This document shows positions 50,720 through 61,047 of a stretch of DNA of 64,000 bases, piece by piece (within the stretch, counting starts at the first letter, position 1; each line of letters begins with the position of its first letter). Under the pieces are notes generated by a model. That model was not told the origin of the DNA. It saw only the letters and a program-made list of their open reading frames with translations, and searched no databases. Position numbers and translations under genes: made by a program. The stretch comes from Actinomycetes bacterium (GTDB lineage Bacteria; Actinomycetota; Acidimicrobiia; Acidimicrobiales; Ilumatobacteraceae): positions 15,055 through 79,054 of the forward strand of contig JAEZFY010000344.1 of the NCBI GenBank assembly GCA_023417265.1, given 5' to 3'.

Positions 50720-52120
50720 GTGAAGCTCGGTTTGGCCGGCGACTGCATCTTGCAGCACCCGTGCACGACGCGCGGCGACGCCGGTCTTGGCGCGGTCGTC
50801 GACCTGTTGCGCACCACCGATGCTGCGATCTGCAACTTCGAGGGCGTCATCCCGGCGCCGGATGACTGGCCCGCCTTCGTCGCCGGCCAGGGCGGCTTCG
50901 GCTCGCCGTATCTCGCAGCGCCGCGCGACGCCGTCGCCGAGGTACGAGCCCTGGGCTTCAGCGCAGTGTCGCTCGCCAACAACCATGCGTCCGATTTCGG
51001 CGAGCGCGGGGTGCTGTCCACGTGCGCCGCGTTCGACCAGGGGGGCGTCGCGCATGCAGGGACCGGACGCAACCTCACCGAGGCGACCGCCGCAGCGTAC
51101 GTGCCCGTGACGGGCGGCCGGATCGCCCTGTTGGCAGCGTCCGACAACGGTGCGCGCTCACGAGGAGAAATCCCGTTCCCGACGCCGCGAGGCTGCCTGG
51201 CCGCCGATCAGGGTCCGTGGTTCGCCGATCGCCCGGGCGTCAACATGGTGCGCTACGAACCGCTGTTCGACGTGCCGGCGGACACCGTTGACACACTCCG
51301 GCGGGTGAGTGACGGTCTCGGGTGGGAGTTCGAGAAGCAGCTCCGGCGGCTGGGCGGAGGCACCCTCAACCCGTCCGTCGGCACCGCGCTCGGAGACCTG
51401 CGAGCCGACACCGATGACGTGTTCCACTTCCACGGGTCGAAGTTCCGCGCGGCGGACGGGTTCGGCGTCACGACGCTCCTGAGCGACACCGACGCCCAGC
51501 GCAACTACCGCTGGATCGACGATGCCCGCCGCAATGCCGATCTCGTGGTCATGTCGTTCCACCAGCAGGGCGTGGCACCGACCGAAGATCAGCCGCCTGC
51601 TCACACCGTCGAGTTCGCCCATGGTGCGATCGATGCCGGGGCAGACATCTTCGTGGCTCACGGCAGTAGCCGCTTCGGCGGCATCGAGATCTATCGGGGG
51701 AAACCGATCTTCTACGGACTCCCGGGCTTTATCAGCCAGCTCATGCAGCGCACCCGAGTTCCGGCAGAACAGGTCGCCCGGCTTGGTCTCGGATCAGACG
51801 CCACTCCGTCGGACGTGCTCGACGTCACGCTGGCGGCGTTCCGGGCCGGGCTGATGCCAGCCGAGTACGGCTCGGGCAATCCCTCGGGAGGGCTGCCGCT
51901 GTACGTGCTCGACATCGATCCGAGGAGCAAGGCATGGAGCGTGCGGATGTACCCCATGAAGAGCGCCAAACCCGCACGACTCGGCGGATTCCCCCGGCTG
52001 CTGCCCGCCGACGACCCGACGTTCCGACGCGTCGTCGACCTGCTCGTTGAACGTTCCGCCTGGTACGGCACCGCCGTCGAGATCGCCGACGACCACGCGG
52101 TCGTCCGCCACGACCCATGA
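50720..52120 (+). CDS. CapA-family metallophosphoesterase-like protein
   Basis: 466-aa member of the CapA/PgsA-like fold (calcineurin-type two-metal site), named after poly-gamma-glutamate capsule synthesis but widespread without it. Ligand motifs: LAGDCILQ, CNFEGVI, LANNHASDFG (the family LxNNHxxD), SFHQQG and IFVAHGSSRF. No signal peptide, unlike CapA proper, so it is probably cytosolic. No capsule genes are nearby. GTG start. It begins a plus-strand operon of catabolic genes, where it may hydrolyse an amide or phosphoester. Confidence 0.82.
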   Translation: MKLGLAGDCILQHPCTTRGDAGLGAVVDLLRTTDAAICNFEGVIPAPDDWPAFVAGQGGFGSPYLAAPRDAVAEVRALGFSAVSLANNHASDFGERGVLSTCAAFDQGGVAHAGTGRNLTEATAAAYVPVTGGRIALLAASDNGARSRGEIPFPTPRGCLAADQGPWFADRPGVNMVRYEPLFDVPADTVDTLRRVSDGLGWEFEKQLRRLGGGTLNPSVGTALGDLRADTDDVFHFHGSKFRAADGFGVTTLLSDTDAQRNYRWIDDARRNADLVVMSFHQQGVAPTEDQPPAHTVEFAHGAIDAGADIFVAHGSSRFGGIEIYRGKPIFYGLPGFISQLMQRTRVPAEQVARLGLGSDATPSDVLDVTLAAFRAGLMPAEYGSGNPSGGLPLYVLDIDPRSKAWSVRMYPMKSAKPARLGGFPRLLPADDPTFRRVVDLLVERSAWYGTAVEIADDHAVVRHDP

Positions 52121-52169
52121 CGCCCGTCAGCTCCGGCGGTTGTCTTCCAACCCACAAGGGAGCCGCCCG

Positions 52170-53348
52170 ATGACGAACGACTTCGCGTACCGCCTGTTCA
52201 GCGTGGACGACCATCTGATCGAACCACCCGGCGTGTTCGTCGATCGGGTTCCGGAACGGATGCGCGAGGCGGCTCCGCACGTTGAAGAAGCCGAAGGGCG
52301 CCAGTTCTGGGTCTGGGAAGGCCGCCGCCAAGAGGTGTTCGCACTCGCCGCCGCAGTGGGTCGACCGCGGTCGGAGTGGGGGCTCGACCCGGTGCGCTAC
52401 GCCGACATGATCCGTGGCGCCTGGGACCCAGCCGCGCGTGCAGTCGACCTGATGTCGCAGGGCATCGTCGCAAGCGTCTGCTTCCCCAGCCTGGCCGGCT
52501 TCACCGGCCGGCGGTTCCTGCGGTTCCAGGACCGCGAACTCGCCGATGCCTGCATCGAGGCCTACAACGACTGGATGCTCGACGAGTGGTGCGCCGGAGG
52601 CCCCGAGGGGTTGTACGTGCCGATGATCATCCCCAAGATCTGGGACGCGGAGGAGACCGCACGCGAGATCTACCGGTGCGCAGAACGCGGCAACCGGGCG
52701 ATCACCCTTCCCGAGAACACCGTGCCGCTCAAGCTGCCGTCGTACTGGGACGAGCACTGGGATCCGATGTGGCGGGCACTCGAGGAGACGTCGACCACCG
52801 TGTGCCTCCACTTCGGTACCAGCGGACGCATCCACATCCCGACCCCCGACGTCGTTCCGACGCTGGGGTACACGCTGAACCCGGTCAACTCCCAAATGTC
52901 ATGTCTCAACCTCGTGATGAGTCCGGTACCGCAAAAATTCCCGGGCCTCAACTTCGTGATGTCGGAGGGCGGCATCGGCTGGGTGGCGTACTTGCTCGAA
53001 CGAGCCGACCACGTCGTGGATCGCCATCGCGAATGGGTGGGACATCCTGAGAACTTCAAGCCATCGGAAATCTTCGCGCGGCAGTTCTACGTGTGCGTCG
53101 TCGACGAGAAGGTCGGTATGACCCAGGTCGACCTCGTGGGCGCCGACCGGATCATGTGGGAGTGCGACTATCCGCACCCCGATTCGGTGTACCCGGATTG
53201 TCAGCAGGTGGTCCACGAGAACTTCGAAGGCGCCGGCATCGAGCAGTCGAAGCGCGAGATGATCACGTACGGCAACGCCGCACGAGTGTTCAACTGGACA
53301 GGCGTCGACTGGGACCAGCCGGCAGTGACCGCGGCTGCCGCGAGCTGA
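52170..53348 (+). CDS. Amidohydrolase_2 family TIM-barrel protein
   Basis: 392-aa ACMSD-like barrel, distant from the other three. SVDDHLIEPPGVF starts the metal site, LHFGTSG has the His of strand 5, SEGGIGWVAYLLERAD takes the strand-6 position (Gly, not His) and WECDYPHPDS the final Asp. AAGGGAG precedes the ATG at 52170. 28 bp upstream of a crotonase gene in the same operon. Decarboxylation or hydrolysis of a ring-derived acid is likely from the family only. Confidence 0.87.
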   Translation: MTNDFAYRLFSVDDHLIEPPGVFVDRVPERMREAAPHVEEAEGRQFWVWEGRRQEVFALAAAVGRPRSEWGLDPVRYADMIRGAWDPAARAVDLMSQGIVASVCFPSLAGFTGRRFLRFQDRELADACIEAYNDWMLDEWCAGGPEGLYVPMIIPKIWDAEETAREIYRCAERGNRAITLPENTVPLKLPSYWDEHWDPMWRALEETSTTVCLHFGTSGRIHIPTPDVVPTLGYTLNPVNSQMSCLNLVMSPVPQKFPGLNFVMSEGGIGWVAYLLERADHVVDRHREWVGHPENFKPSEIFARQFYVCVVDEKVGMTQVDLVGADRIMWECDYPHPDSVYPDCQQVVHENFEGAGIEQSKREMITYGNAARVFNWTGVDWDQPAVTAAAAS

Positions 53349-53376
53349 CCGACGGTCTCGACGAGCGGACTTCGCG

Positions 53377-54204
53377 GTGATCGGATCCGAAGACCTCCAG
53401 ACGGTGGCGTACGAGCGCGACGGCCATGTCGCGCTGGTACGCCTCGACCGACCCGACCGCCTCAACGCGATCGACGCGCAGATGCAGTTCGAGCTCGAGC
53501 GGGTGTGGCGCGACTTCGACGCCGATCCCGAACTCCGCGTGGCGTTGCTCACCGGCACTGGCGACCGGGCGTTCTGTTCCGGCGCCGACGTCGGTGGCGG
53601 CGACAGGCCGCTCGGCCGAGCTGTCGGTCACTCGACGGGTGCCGCCGCGCTCGGCAGGTACACCCCGCTGAGGATCCCGACCTGGAAGCCGATCGTGCTC
53701 GCCGTCAACGGCATGTGTGCAGGCTCGGGGCTTCACTTCGTACACGATGCCGACGTCATCGTCGCGTCCGAGGGGGCAACGTTCTTCGACACCCACCTCG
53801 CGCTCGGCCTGGTGGCCGCCGGTGAGCCGATCGGGTTGTCTCGGCGCATGCCGATCGGCGAGGTGATGGCGATGATGCTGCTCGGCAAGGAGTACCGGCT
53901 TACAGCCACTCGTGCCCACGCGATCGGCATGGTGCACGAGGTGGTGGCTTCTGAACAGCTCTCAGCGCGCTCACTCGAGCTGGCTCGGATCATCGCGCGC
54001 CAGGCGCCCGAGGCGACGCAGCTCACCAAGAAGGCGATCTACACCGGGCTCGATCACGGGCTCGCCACGGCCAACGAGATCGGCGCATTCCTGCTCCAGA
54101 GCCACGCGCGATCCGAGGAGGCGGCTGAAGGTTTGGCGGCGTTCCGCGAACGTCGGGCGCCGCGATGGAACTCGGCAACCGACTCTGAGGGGGACAGAAC
54201 ATGA
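53377..54204 (+). CDS. enoyl-CoA hydratase/isomerase family protein
   Basis: 275-aa crotonase: LDRPDRLNAIDAQM, first oxyanion loop FCSGADVGGG, second AVNGMCAGSGLHFVHDAD and the C-terminal EEAAEGLAAFRERRAP with the typical xEGxxAFxExR ending. The position near HLALGLVAAGEPIGL, where hydratases keep a Glu, needs alignment. The GTG start at 53377 is short of a good ribosome site. Translationally coupled to the ligase by the ATGA overlap. Confidence 0.88.
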   Translation: MIGSEDLQTVAYERDGHVALVRLDRPDRLNAIDAQMQFELERVWRDFDADPELRVALLTGTGDRAFCSGADVGGGDRPLGRAVGHSTGAAALGRYTPLRIPTWKPIVLAVNGMCAGSGLHFVHDADVIVASEGATFFDTHLALGLVAAGEPIGLSRRMPIGEVMAMMLLGKEYRLTATRAHAIGMVHEVVASEQLSARSLELARIIARQAPEATQLTKKAIYTGLDHGLATANEIGAFLLQSHARSEEAAEGLAAFRERRAPRWNSATDSEGDRT

Positions 54205-55856
54205 TCGACGTCGACCACGGACGGGCGCGTCTCGATCAGCACGTTGCCCGGCGCACCGACCTGGAGCGAGCAGGGCTGATCGACCGCGCAGCGCTGCCGT
54301 GGGTCCTGGCAACCGTCCGCGAGCTGCATGCGGCCAAGCGCGCCGTCGTAGGCCCGGACGACGTGTCGGTCAGCTACGCCGAGCTCGACGAAGGCGTGCA
54401 GGCGGTGGCCGGCCGACTGCTCGACGACGGCATCGCCGCCGGAGACGTCGTCGTCGTGTACGCACAGAACAGCGTCGCGTGGATCGAGAGCGTGCTCGCA
54501 TGCTGGCACGTCGGCGCGATCGCGTTGCCGATCGTCACGCTGTACCGGGAACACGAGTTGCGTCAGATCCTCGACCAAGTCGATCCGCGCGGTCTCGTGT
54601 CGGTCGAGCAGGCACGGGGACGTGCGCTCGCCGAGTGCCTCGACGATGTCGTATCGGGAACACGAGCGAAGATCGTGTCGCGCCTGCTTCTCGACGGGAC
54701 ACGCCCCGGGTGGGCGTCGCGCACCGACCTCGCTCCTCGCAAGGTGCCGCCGGCCCCGATCGCCCCCGACGCGCCGCTCCTCATGTTGACGACATCAGGC
54801 ACGATGTCGGCACCCAAGCTCGTCGTGCACACGTCGACATCGCTGCTCGCCAACGCGAGGCATTGGCGCTACATGCACGACTGGACGTCGTTCGACGTGT
54901 CGTACCTGCCGGTGCCACTCGCCCACGTCGCGGGGATCCAACGAGGTGTCACGGTTCCCTTCACGTCCGGAGCCACCGTCGTGTTGCGTGACGGATGGGA
55001 CACATCCCGCTGGGTGTCCGACATGGTCGGCTTCGGGGTGAGCCAGACCAACGTGCCTGCCTTGCTGCTTCCCGAGGTGATGGGGCTGTACGACGACGCG
55101 GGCCGCCCCGACCTGGCGGTGCGCTTTATGGTGGCTGCGCGCATGCCAGGTGACGATCCTTCGTTCGTGCGCGCCGAGGATTGGGGCCTCAACCCAACCC
55201 GTACCTACGGGATGACCGAGTGCCCAGCGTCGACATTTCACCCCACCGGAAGCCCGTTCGCGGCTCGTCAGGCCACGAGTGGGCGCCCCGCACCGGGCGT
55301 CGAGCTACGGGTGGTTGACGAGGCCGGGCGGGAGCTGCCGCCGGGAGAGCCCGGTGAGTTGCTCGTCGGAGGGCCGAACCAGATGTTGTGCTACCTCGAT
55401 CCCGAGCTCGATCGTACGGTGTGGACCACCGACGGATTGATCCGCACAGGGGATGTCGCGGTCCTCACCGTCAGCGGCGAGGTCGCGATCACCGGGCGCT
55501 TGAAAGAGATCATCAACCGAGGTGGTGAGAAGTTCTCCGCACGCGAGGTCGAGGAGGTGATTCTGAAGCACGCCGGGGTGCAGGACGTCGCAGTGGTGCC
55601 AGCGCCCGATCGGCGCCTCGGTGAGGTGCCGGCGGCGTTCGTAGTAGGGCGCGATGGTGTCCCGTTGTCGGCCGAGCTCCTGCGCGCCCACCTCGATGCC
55701 AGCGGGGTGGCCAAACAGAAGATCCCCGCGGCATGGCGGTTCGTCGGCGAGCTGCCACGCACCGGGATCCACAAGATCGCCAAGGCCGAGTTGATTGCTC
55801 GGCTGCAGGCGGAGGTGCGAGATACCGGTTCCCTGCCGGTGGAGGAGGTGCGATGA
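54201..55856 (+). CDS. acyl-CoA synthetase (AMP-dependent ligase)
   Basis: 551-aa ANL ligase, not a close paralogue of the other two. LMLTTSGTMSAPKLVVHT (A3), YGMTECPAS (A5), GRLKEIINRGGEKFS (A8) and the C-terminal LPRTGIHKIAK with the catalytic Lys are present. It resembles cyclohexanecarboxylate/2,3-dihydroxybenzoate-AMP ligase-like enzymes by the GGEKFS motif. It would activate the acid that the following acyl-CoA dehydrogenase pair desaturates. ATGA overlaps on both sides. Confidence 0.92.
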   Translation: MIDVDHGRARLDQHVARRTDLERAGLIDRAALPWVLATVRELHAAKRAVVGPDDVSVSYAELDEGVQAVAGRLLDDGIAAGDVVVVYAQNSVAWIESVLACWHVGAIALPIVTLYREHELRQILDQVDPRGLVSVEQARGRALAECLDDVVSGTRAKIVSRLLLDGTRPGWASRTDLAPRKVPPAPIAPDAPLLMLTTSGTMSAPKLVVHTSTSLLANARHWRYMHDWTSFDVSYLPVPLAHVAGIQRGVTVPFTSGATVVLRDGWDTSRWVSDMVGFGVSQTNVPALLLPEVMGLYDDAGRPDLAVRFMVAARMPGDDPSFVRAEDWGLNPTRTYGMTECPASTFHPTGSPFAARQATSGRPAPGVELRVVDEAGRELPPGEPGELLVGGPNQMLCYLDPELDRTVWTTDGLIRTGDVAVLTVSGEVAITGRLKEIINRGGEKFSAREVEEVILKHAGVQDVAVVPAPDRRLGEVPAAFVVGRDGVPLSAELLRAHLDASGVAKQKIPAAWRFVGELPRTGIHKIAKAELIARLQAEVRDTGSLPVEEVR

Positions 55857-57010
55857 CCGACGAGATCGAGGCAGACCGTCAGCTGTTGCGCGAGACGACA
55901 GGGCGGTTCCTCGACGACACGATCCCCCTGACGCTCCTGCGCGCGTCGTTCGACGATCCGACACCTGACCTGACCGACCACTGGCGACAAGGCGCTGAGC
56001 TCGGCTGGACGTCGATGCTCGTCGGTGAGGAGTTCGGGGGCGGGTCGATCTCCGACGAACCGCTGGTCGACCTTGTCGCCGTCGCCATCGAGTGCGGCCG
56101 GCGCCTCGCCCCAGGCCCGCTCCGACCGGTCAACCAGGTGGCGCTGGCGATCGCCCGGGACGGAACCGACGAACAGCGGCGGCGTTTGCTGCCTGCGCTG
56201 GCAGACGGATCGACGACGGCTGCATGGTGCGCCAACGACCCGTTCGAAGCTGCCGCTTCGATGGGGTCGACGCTCGCCGGCACCACGCATGGCGACGTGC
56301 TGATCGGCCGACATGGCATGGTGGAGCACGCCGACGCCGCCGGGCTCGTGCTCGTGGTGGCGGCAACCGACGCGGGGCTCGCGCACGTTCTGCTCGATCG
56401 TCACGCGGAGGGGTTGGCGATCGAGACGTTGCGAGGCCTGGACGCGGCTCGCCGATTTGCCTCGGTCGAGCTCGATCGTGTCGAAGTACCGGCCGACGGA
56501 GTGGTCGGTTCTTCTGGCCCCGCTGTGGCCGACACCGTCGAGCGGCTGCACGCGCTCGGAGTGGTTCTGCAGGCCGCGGAGTCGGTAGGGGCGACCGCGG
56601 CGGCGCTGGAGCTCACGGTCGAGTACGTGGGTGAGCGTGTGGCTTTCGGCCGGGCGATCGGCTCGTTCCAAGCGCTGAAACACCGTCTCGCCGACATCAA
56701 GGTGGCACTCGAGGCGTCGTTCGGGGCCGTGCACGGGGCGGCGCGGGCGCTGTCGCCGGAGCTGTCGACCCTCGGCCCCCTCGACGGCGACGTCGCCGAG
56801 CTCGTGCACGCCGTCAAGTCGTACGTCGGCGATGCCTCCGTGGCCGCCGTGCAGGACTGCGTCCAGATGCACGGCGGCATCGGGGTCACGTGGGAGCACG
56901 ATCTGCACCTGTTCCTCCGACGGCTGGTCGAGAACCAGGTGATCTGCGGCACACCGGAGCAACACCGGCGGGCGATCTCTCGGCGTCGCCTCGCCGAGGT
57001 CGCGCAATGA
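55853..57010 (+). CDS. acyl-CoA dehydrogenase, smaller partner
   Basis: 385-aa acyl-CoA dehydrogenase. LLRETTGRFLDDTIPLTLLR, GWTSMLVGEEFGGGSISDEP, FGRAIGSFQALKHRLADIK and HGGIGVTWEHDLHLFLRR align with the small subunit at 46004. The middle domain is short and lacks the SEP/GGSD segment, as expected for the non-FAD-dominant partner. ATGA overlap with both neighbours implies fixed stoichiometry with 57007. Confidence 0.92.
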   Translation: MTDEIEADRQLLRETTGRFLDDTIPLTLLRASFDDPTPDLTDHWRQGAELGWTSMLVGEEFGGGSISDEPLVDLVAVAIECGRRLAPGPLRPVNQVALAIARDGTDEQRRRLLPALADGSTTAAWCANDPFEAAASMGSTLAGTTHGDVLIGRHGMVEHADAAGLVLVVAATDAGLAHVLLDRHAEGLAIETLRGLDAARRFASVELDRVEVPADGVVGSSGPAVADTVERLHALGVVLQAAESVGATAAALELTVEYVGERVAFGRAIGSFQALKHRLADIKVALEASFGAVHGAARALSPELSTLGPLDGDVAELVHAVKSYVGDASVAAVQDCVQMHGGIGVTWEHDLHLFLRRLVENQVICGTPEQHRRAISRRRLAEVAQ

Positions 57011-58233
57011 GTCGCGTGCGCGCCCCACGGAATTTGGACGACTTCCGAGAGTTCGTTCGCGGCCAGCTGGCCGACCACCTGCCGCGACGTTCAGAGGGAG
57101 ATCACTCACCCGAAGAGGATCGTGATCATCGGCGACACCGCGAGCTTCAGGGCCGGCTCCATGCCGCCGGTCTCGCCGGCCTCATGTACCCCGAGGAGTA
57201 CGGCGGCCAGGGCCTGGGCCGCGAGCACCAAGTGATCTTCAACGAGGAGGCGCGCGACTACGAGATGCCGCTCATGTTCGCCGTGACCCTCGGCATCATC
57301 GGCCCGACGCTCCTCGATCGCGGTACCGAGGCACAAAAGCTCGCCCACATCCCTCGGATGCTCTCCGGCGACGCCATGTGGGTGCAATTCCTCAGCGAGC
57401 CGGGTGCCGGATCCGACCTCGCCGCGACGGCGACCACCGCGGCGCGTGACGGCGGCCAGTACATCCTACGCGGATCGAAGATCTGGAGCACCGGGGCACA
57501 GTTCGCCGACTTCTCGCTGTGCCTCGTGCGCACCGACTGGGATCTGCCCAAGCACCGCGGTCTCTCGATGCTGATCCTGCCGATCGACCACCCAGGTGTC
57601 ACCGTCGAACCGATCGCGTTAGTCAACCGGGACGCTCGCTTCTGCCAGGAATTCATCGACGATGCCGCGGTGCCCGTCGACAATCTCGTGGGTTCCGAGA
57701 ACGACGGCTGGTCGGTTGCCCTCGAGCTCTTGCAGCACGAGCGCAACATGGTCGGGGGGAACAGCCTCGACGGGGGCCTGTTGCGCGAGCGGCAGAGCGG
57801 TCAGGACAGCCTGACCCAGATCCTCGCTGCAGCGGCGCAGCTCGGCGCCGGCGATCCGGTCGCCGAGCAGCTCGTGGGTGAGGCGGTCACGCTGGCACGC
57901 CTCGGTCCGCTGCTCGCCGCACACCTGCGCGTCGAGGTGGCTGCGGGCCGACTGTCGGGTCAGAGCGCCTCGATGCTCAAGCTCTTCAGTTCGACCACGG
58001 AGTACCGCCAGCGCGAAATCGGCTTCCGGCTCGCGCGTGGCCGAGCACTGTTCTCGGCAGACTGGGACGAGGATCCGAAGGTCGCGGTGAACTGGGTGGG
58101 GGCCCGCGCCCGCACGATCGCCGGCGGCACCAACGAGATGCAGCGCAACGTCATCGCCGAACGGGTGTTGGGGCTTCCCCGCGACGTCGCCATCGACCGC
58201 GACGTCGCGTTCCGAGACGTCCGGCGAAATTGA
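57007..58233 (+). CDS. acyl-CoA dehydrogenase, larger partner
   Basis: 408-aa acyl-CoA dehydrogenase with MYPEEYGGQGLGREHQVIF, FLSEPGAGSDLA, RGSKIWSTGAQFADFSL, LPKHRGLSMLILPI and the C-terminal RTIAGGTNEMQRNVIAERV. Counterpart of 44760-46007, although here the small subunit gene comes first in the same order. Likely an alpha2-beta2 enzyme that desaturates the acyl-CoA produced by the ligase. Confidence 0.92.
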   Translation: MSRVRAPRNLDDFREFVRGQLADHLPRRSEGDHSPEEDRDHRRHRELQGRLHAAGLAGLMYPEEYGGQGLGREHQVIFNEEARDYEMPLMFAVTLGIIGPTLLDRGTEAQKLAHIPRMLSGDAMWVQFLSEPGAGSDLAATATTAARDGGQYILRGSKIWSTGAQFADFSLCLVRTDWDLPKHRGLSMLILPIDHPGVTVEPIALVNRDARFCQEFIDDAAVPVDNLVGSENDGWSVALELLQHERNMVGGNSLDGGLLRERQSGQDSLTQILAAAAQLGAGDPVAEQLVGEAVTLARLGPLLAAHLRVEVAAGRLSGQSASMLKLFSSTTEYRQREIGFRLARGRALFSADWDEDPKVAVNWVGARARTIAGGTNEMQRNVIAERVLGLPRDVAIDRDVAFRDVRRN

Positions 58234-58257
58234 ACGGATGAGCCAATAGGGGGAACG

Positions 58258-59970
58258 ATGTACGACCTCAAGATCTCCGGGGCGCACGTGGTCGACGGCA
58301 CGGGCGCAGAACCGGTTCGGGCAGATGTCGCGATCGAGGATGGACGGATCGCAGCGATTGGCACCGACCTCGACGCCGCGGCGCGCGTGGTGGATGCGAC
58401 CGCCCACTACGTGTGTCCGGGCTTCGTCGATCCGCACACCCACTACGACGCGCAACTGCACTGGGACGCTATGGCGACCCCGTCGAGCCTGCACGGGGTG
58501 ACGACGGTCATCGGGGGGAACTGTGGGTTCACGATCGCGCCGCTCCGCCCGACCGACGGCGACTACATCCGCCGGATGTTGTGCAAGGTCGAGGGCATGT
58601 CGCTCGAAGCCCTGGAGTCTGCCGTGAGTTGGGACTGGGAGTCGTTCGCCGGCTTCCTGGACTGCTTCGAGGGCGCGATCGGTGTGAACGCGGCATTCCT
58701 CGTGGGCCACTCGGCGATTCGTCGGTACGTGCTGGGGGAAGCAGCCGCGGAGCGCCGGGCGACCAGTGCCGAGGTCGAGCAAATGGCGACGGTGCTCGGG
58801 GAGGCGCTACGCGCCGGGGCGATCGGCTTCTCGACCAGCCGCTCGCCGTCGCACACCGATCAACTCGGCCGGCCCGTACCGAGCGCACTGGCCGATGACG
58901 ACGAGCTGTTGCGGCTCTGCGCTGTGGTCGCCGACCACCCGGCGACATCGCTGGAGGCGATTTTCGATGGATGCCTGTCGCAGTTCAGCGACGCCGAGAT
59001 CGAGCTGATGACCCGGATGAGTGTCGCTGCGGGACGGCCGTTGAACTGGAACGTGCTCGGCATGAACTCCCTCGATCCGGACGTACTGGAGAGACAGATG
59101 TCCGCGTCCGCATTTGCGCGTGCGAATCATGCGCGTGTGGTGGCACTTTCCATGCCTATTCACATGCCGATGAACATGAGCTTTGGAAGTTTCTGCGCAC
59201 TGTGGAACATCCCCGGATGGGGCGAAATCTTGGGTGACAAAACCCGGGTCATCGAGCGACTCGGTGATCGAGACGTCCGCGAGATGATGCTCGCAAATGC
59301 GCGCAGTTCGGCGTATGCGTTCTTGACGGAATTCGACCAGTACGTCATCGGCACGGTCGGCACTCCCGGATTGGCCGACCGGACCGGTCGGAGCGTCGGT
59401 GAGCTCGCCGCCGAGCAGGGCGCCGAAGCATTCGACGCGCTCGTCGACCTGGTGGTCGCCGATCACCTGCAGACGGTGCTTTGGCCGAATCCCGTCAACG
59501 ACACGACGGGCGACTGGGAACGGCGCCTGGCACTCTGGCAACACGACGATGTCGTGCTCGGCGGGTCCGACGCAGGCGCCCATCTCGACCGGATGTGCGG
59601 TGCGATCTACCCCACCCGGTTCCTCGGCGACTGCCTGCGCGGGCGACGCCTGTTGCCGATCGGCGAGGCGGTCCGGCTGCTCACCGACGAACCGGCACGA
59701 CTGTTCGGGCTGCGCGATCGCGGCCGCGTCGCGGTCGGCTGCCACGCCGACCTCGTCGTGTTCGACCCGGCCACCGTCGACTCCGAACTGCCGTACGCCC
59801 GGTACGACCTTCCCGACGGCTCCAAACGGATGTATGCCGAGGCGATCGGCATCGACGCGGTGTACGTCAACGGCGTCGAGGTCGTGCGCTCAGGCACCCC
59901 CACCGGAGCGACACCGGGAACGGTGCTGCGTGCCGGTCGTGACACGGCGGTCGCCGGCCTGCCGGGCTGA
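58258..59970 (+). CDS. N-acyl-D-amino acid deacylase-like amidohydrolase
   Basis: 570-aa amidohydrolase-superfamily protein of the D-aminoacylase/dihydroorotase-like group. DLKISGAHVVDGTG begins the small beta domain. Metal motif: GFVDPHTHYD near 60-69, then GGNCGFT, GHSAIR and a late GGSDAGAH with the general-base Asp; GRVAVGCHADLVVFDP closes the fold. The intact His-x-His suggests an active hydrolase of N-acyl or cyclic amide bonds. Last gene of the operon; it faces peptide-type importer genes, which could bring in its substrate. Confidence 0.88.
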   Translation: MYDLKISGAHVVDGTGAEPVRADVAIEDGRIAAIGTDLDAAARVVDATAHYVCPGFVDPHTHYDAQLHWDAMATPSSLHGVTTVIGGNCGFTIAPLRPTDGDYIRRMLCKVEGMSLEALESAVSWDWESFAGFLDCFEGAIGVNAAFLVGHSAIRRYVLGEAAAERRATSAEVEQMATVLGEALRAGAIGFSTSRSPSHTDQLGRPVPSALADDDELLRLCAVVADHPATSLEAIFDGCLSQFSDAEIELMTRMSVAAGRPLNWNVLGMNSLDPDVLERQMSASAFARANHARVVALSMPIHMPMNMSFGSFCALWNIPGWGEILGDKTRVIERLGDRDVREMMLANARSSAYAFLTEFDQYVIGTVGTPGLADRTGRSVGELAAEQGAEAFDALVDLVVADHLQTVLWPNPVNDTTGDWERRLALWQHDDVVLGGSDAGAHLDRMCGAIYPTRFLGDCLRGRRLLPIGEAVRLLTDEPARLFGLRDRGRVAVGCHADLVVFDPATVDSELPYARYDLPDGSKRMYAEAIGIDAVYVNGVEVVRSGTPTGATPGTVLRAGRDTAVAGLPG

Positions 59971-59999
59971 CGGCCGATCGGATCGTCGAACCGCCGCCC

Positions 60000-61031
<1,032 letters not shown>

Positions 61032-61047
61032 GGATGTCTCCGTCGTC

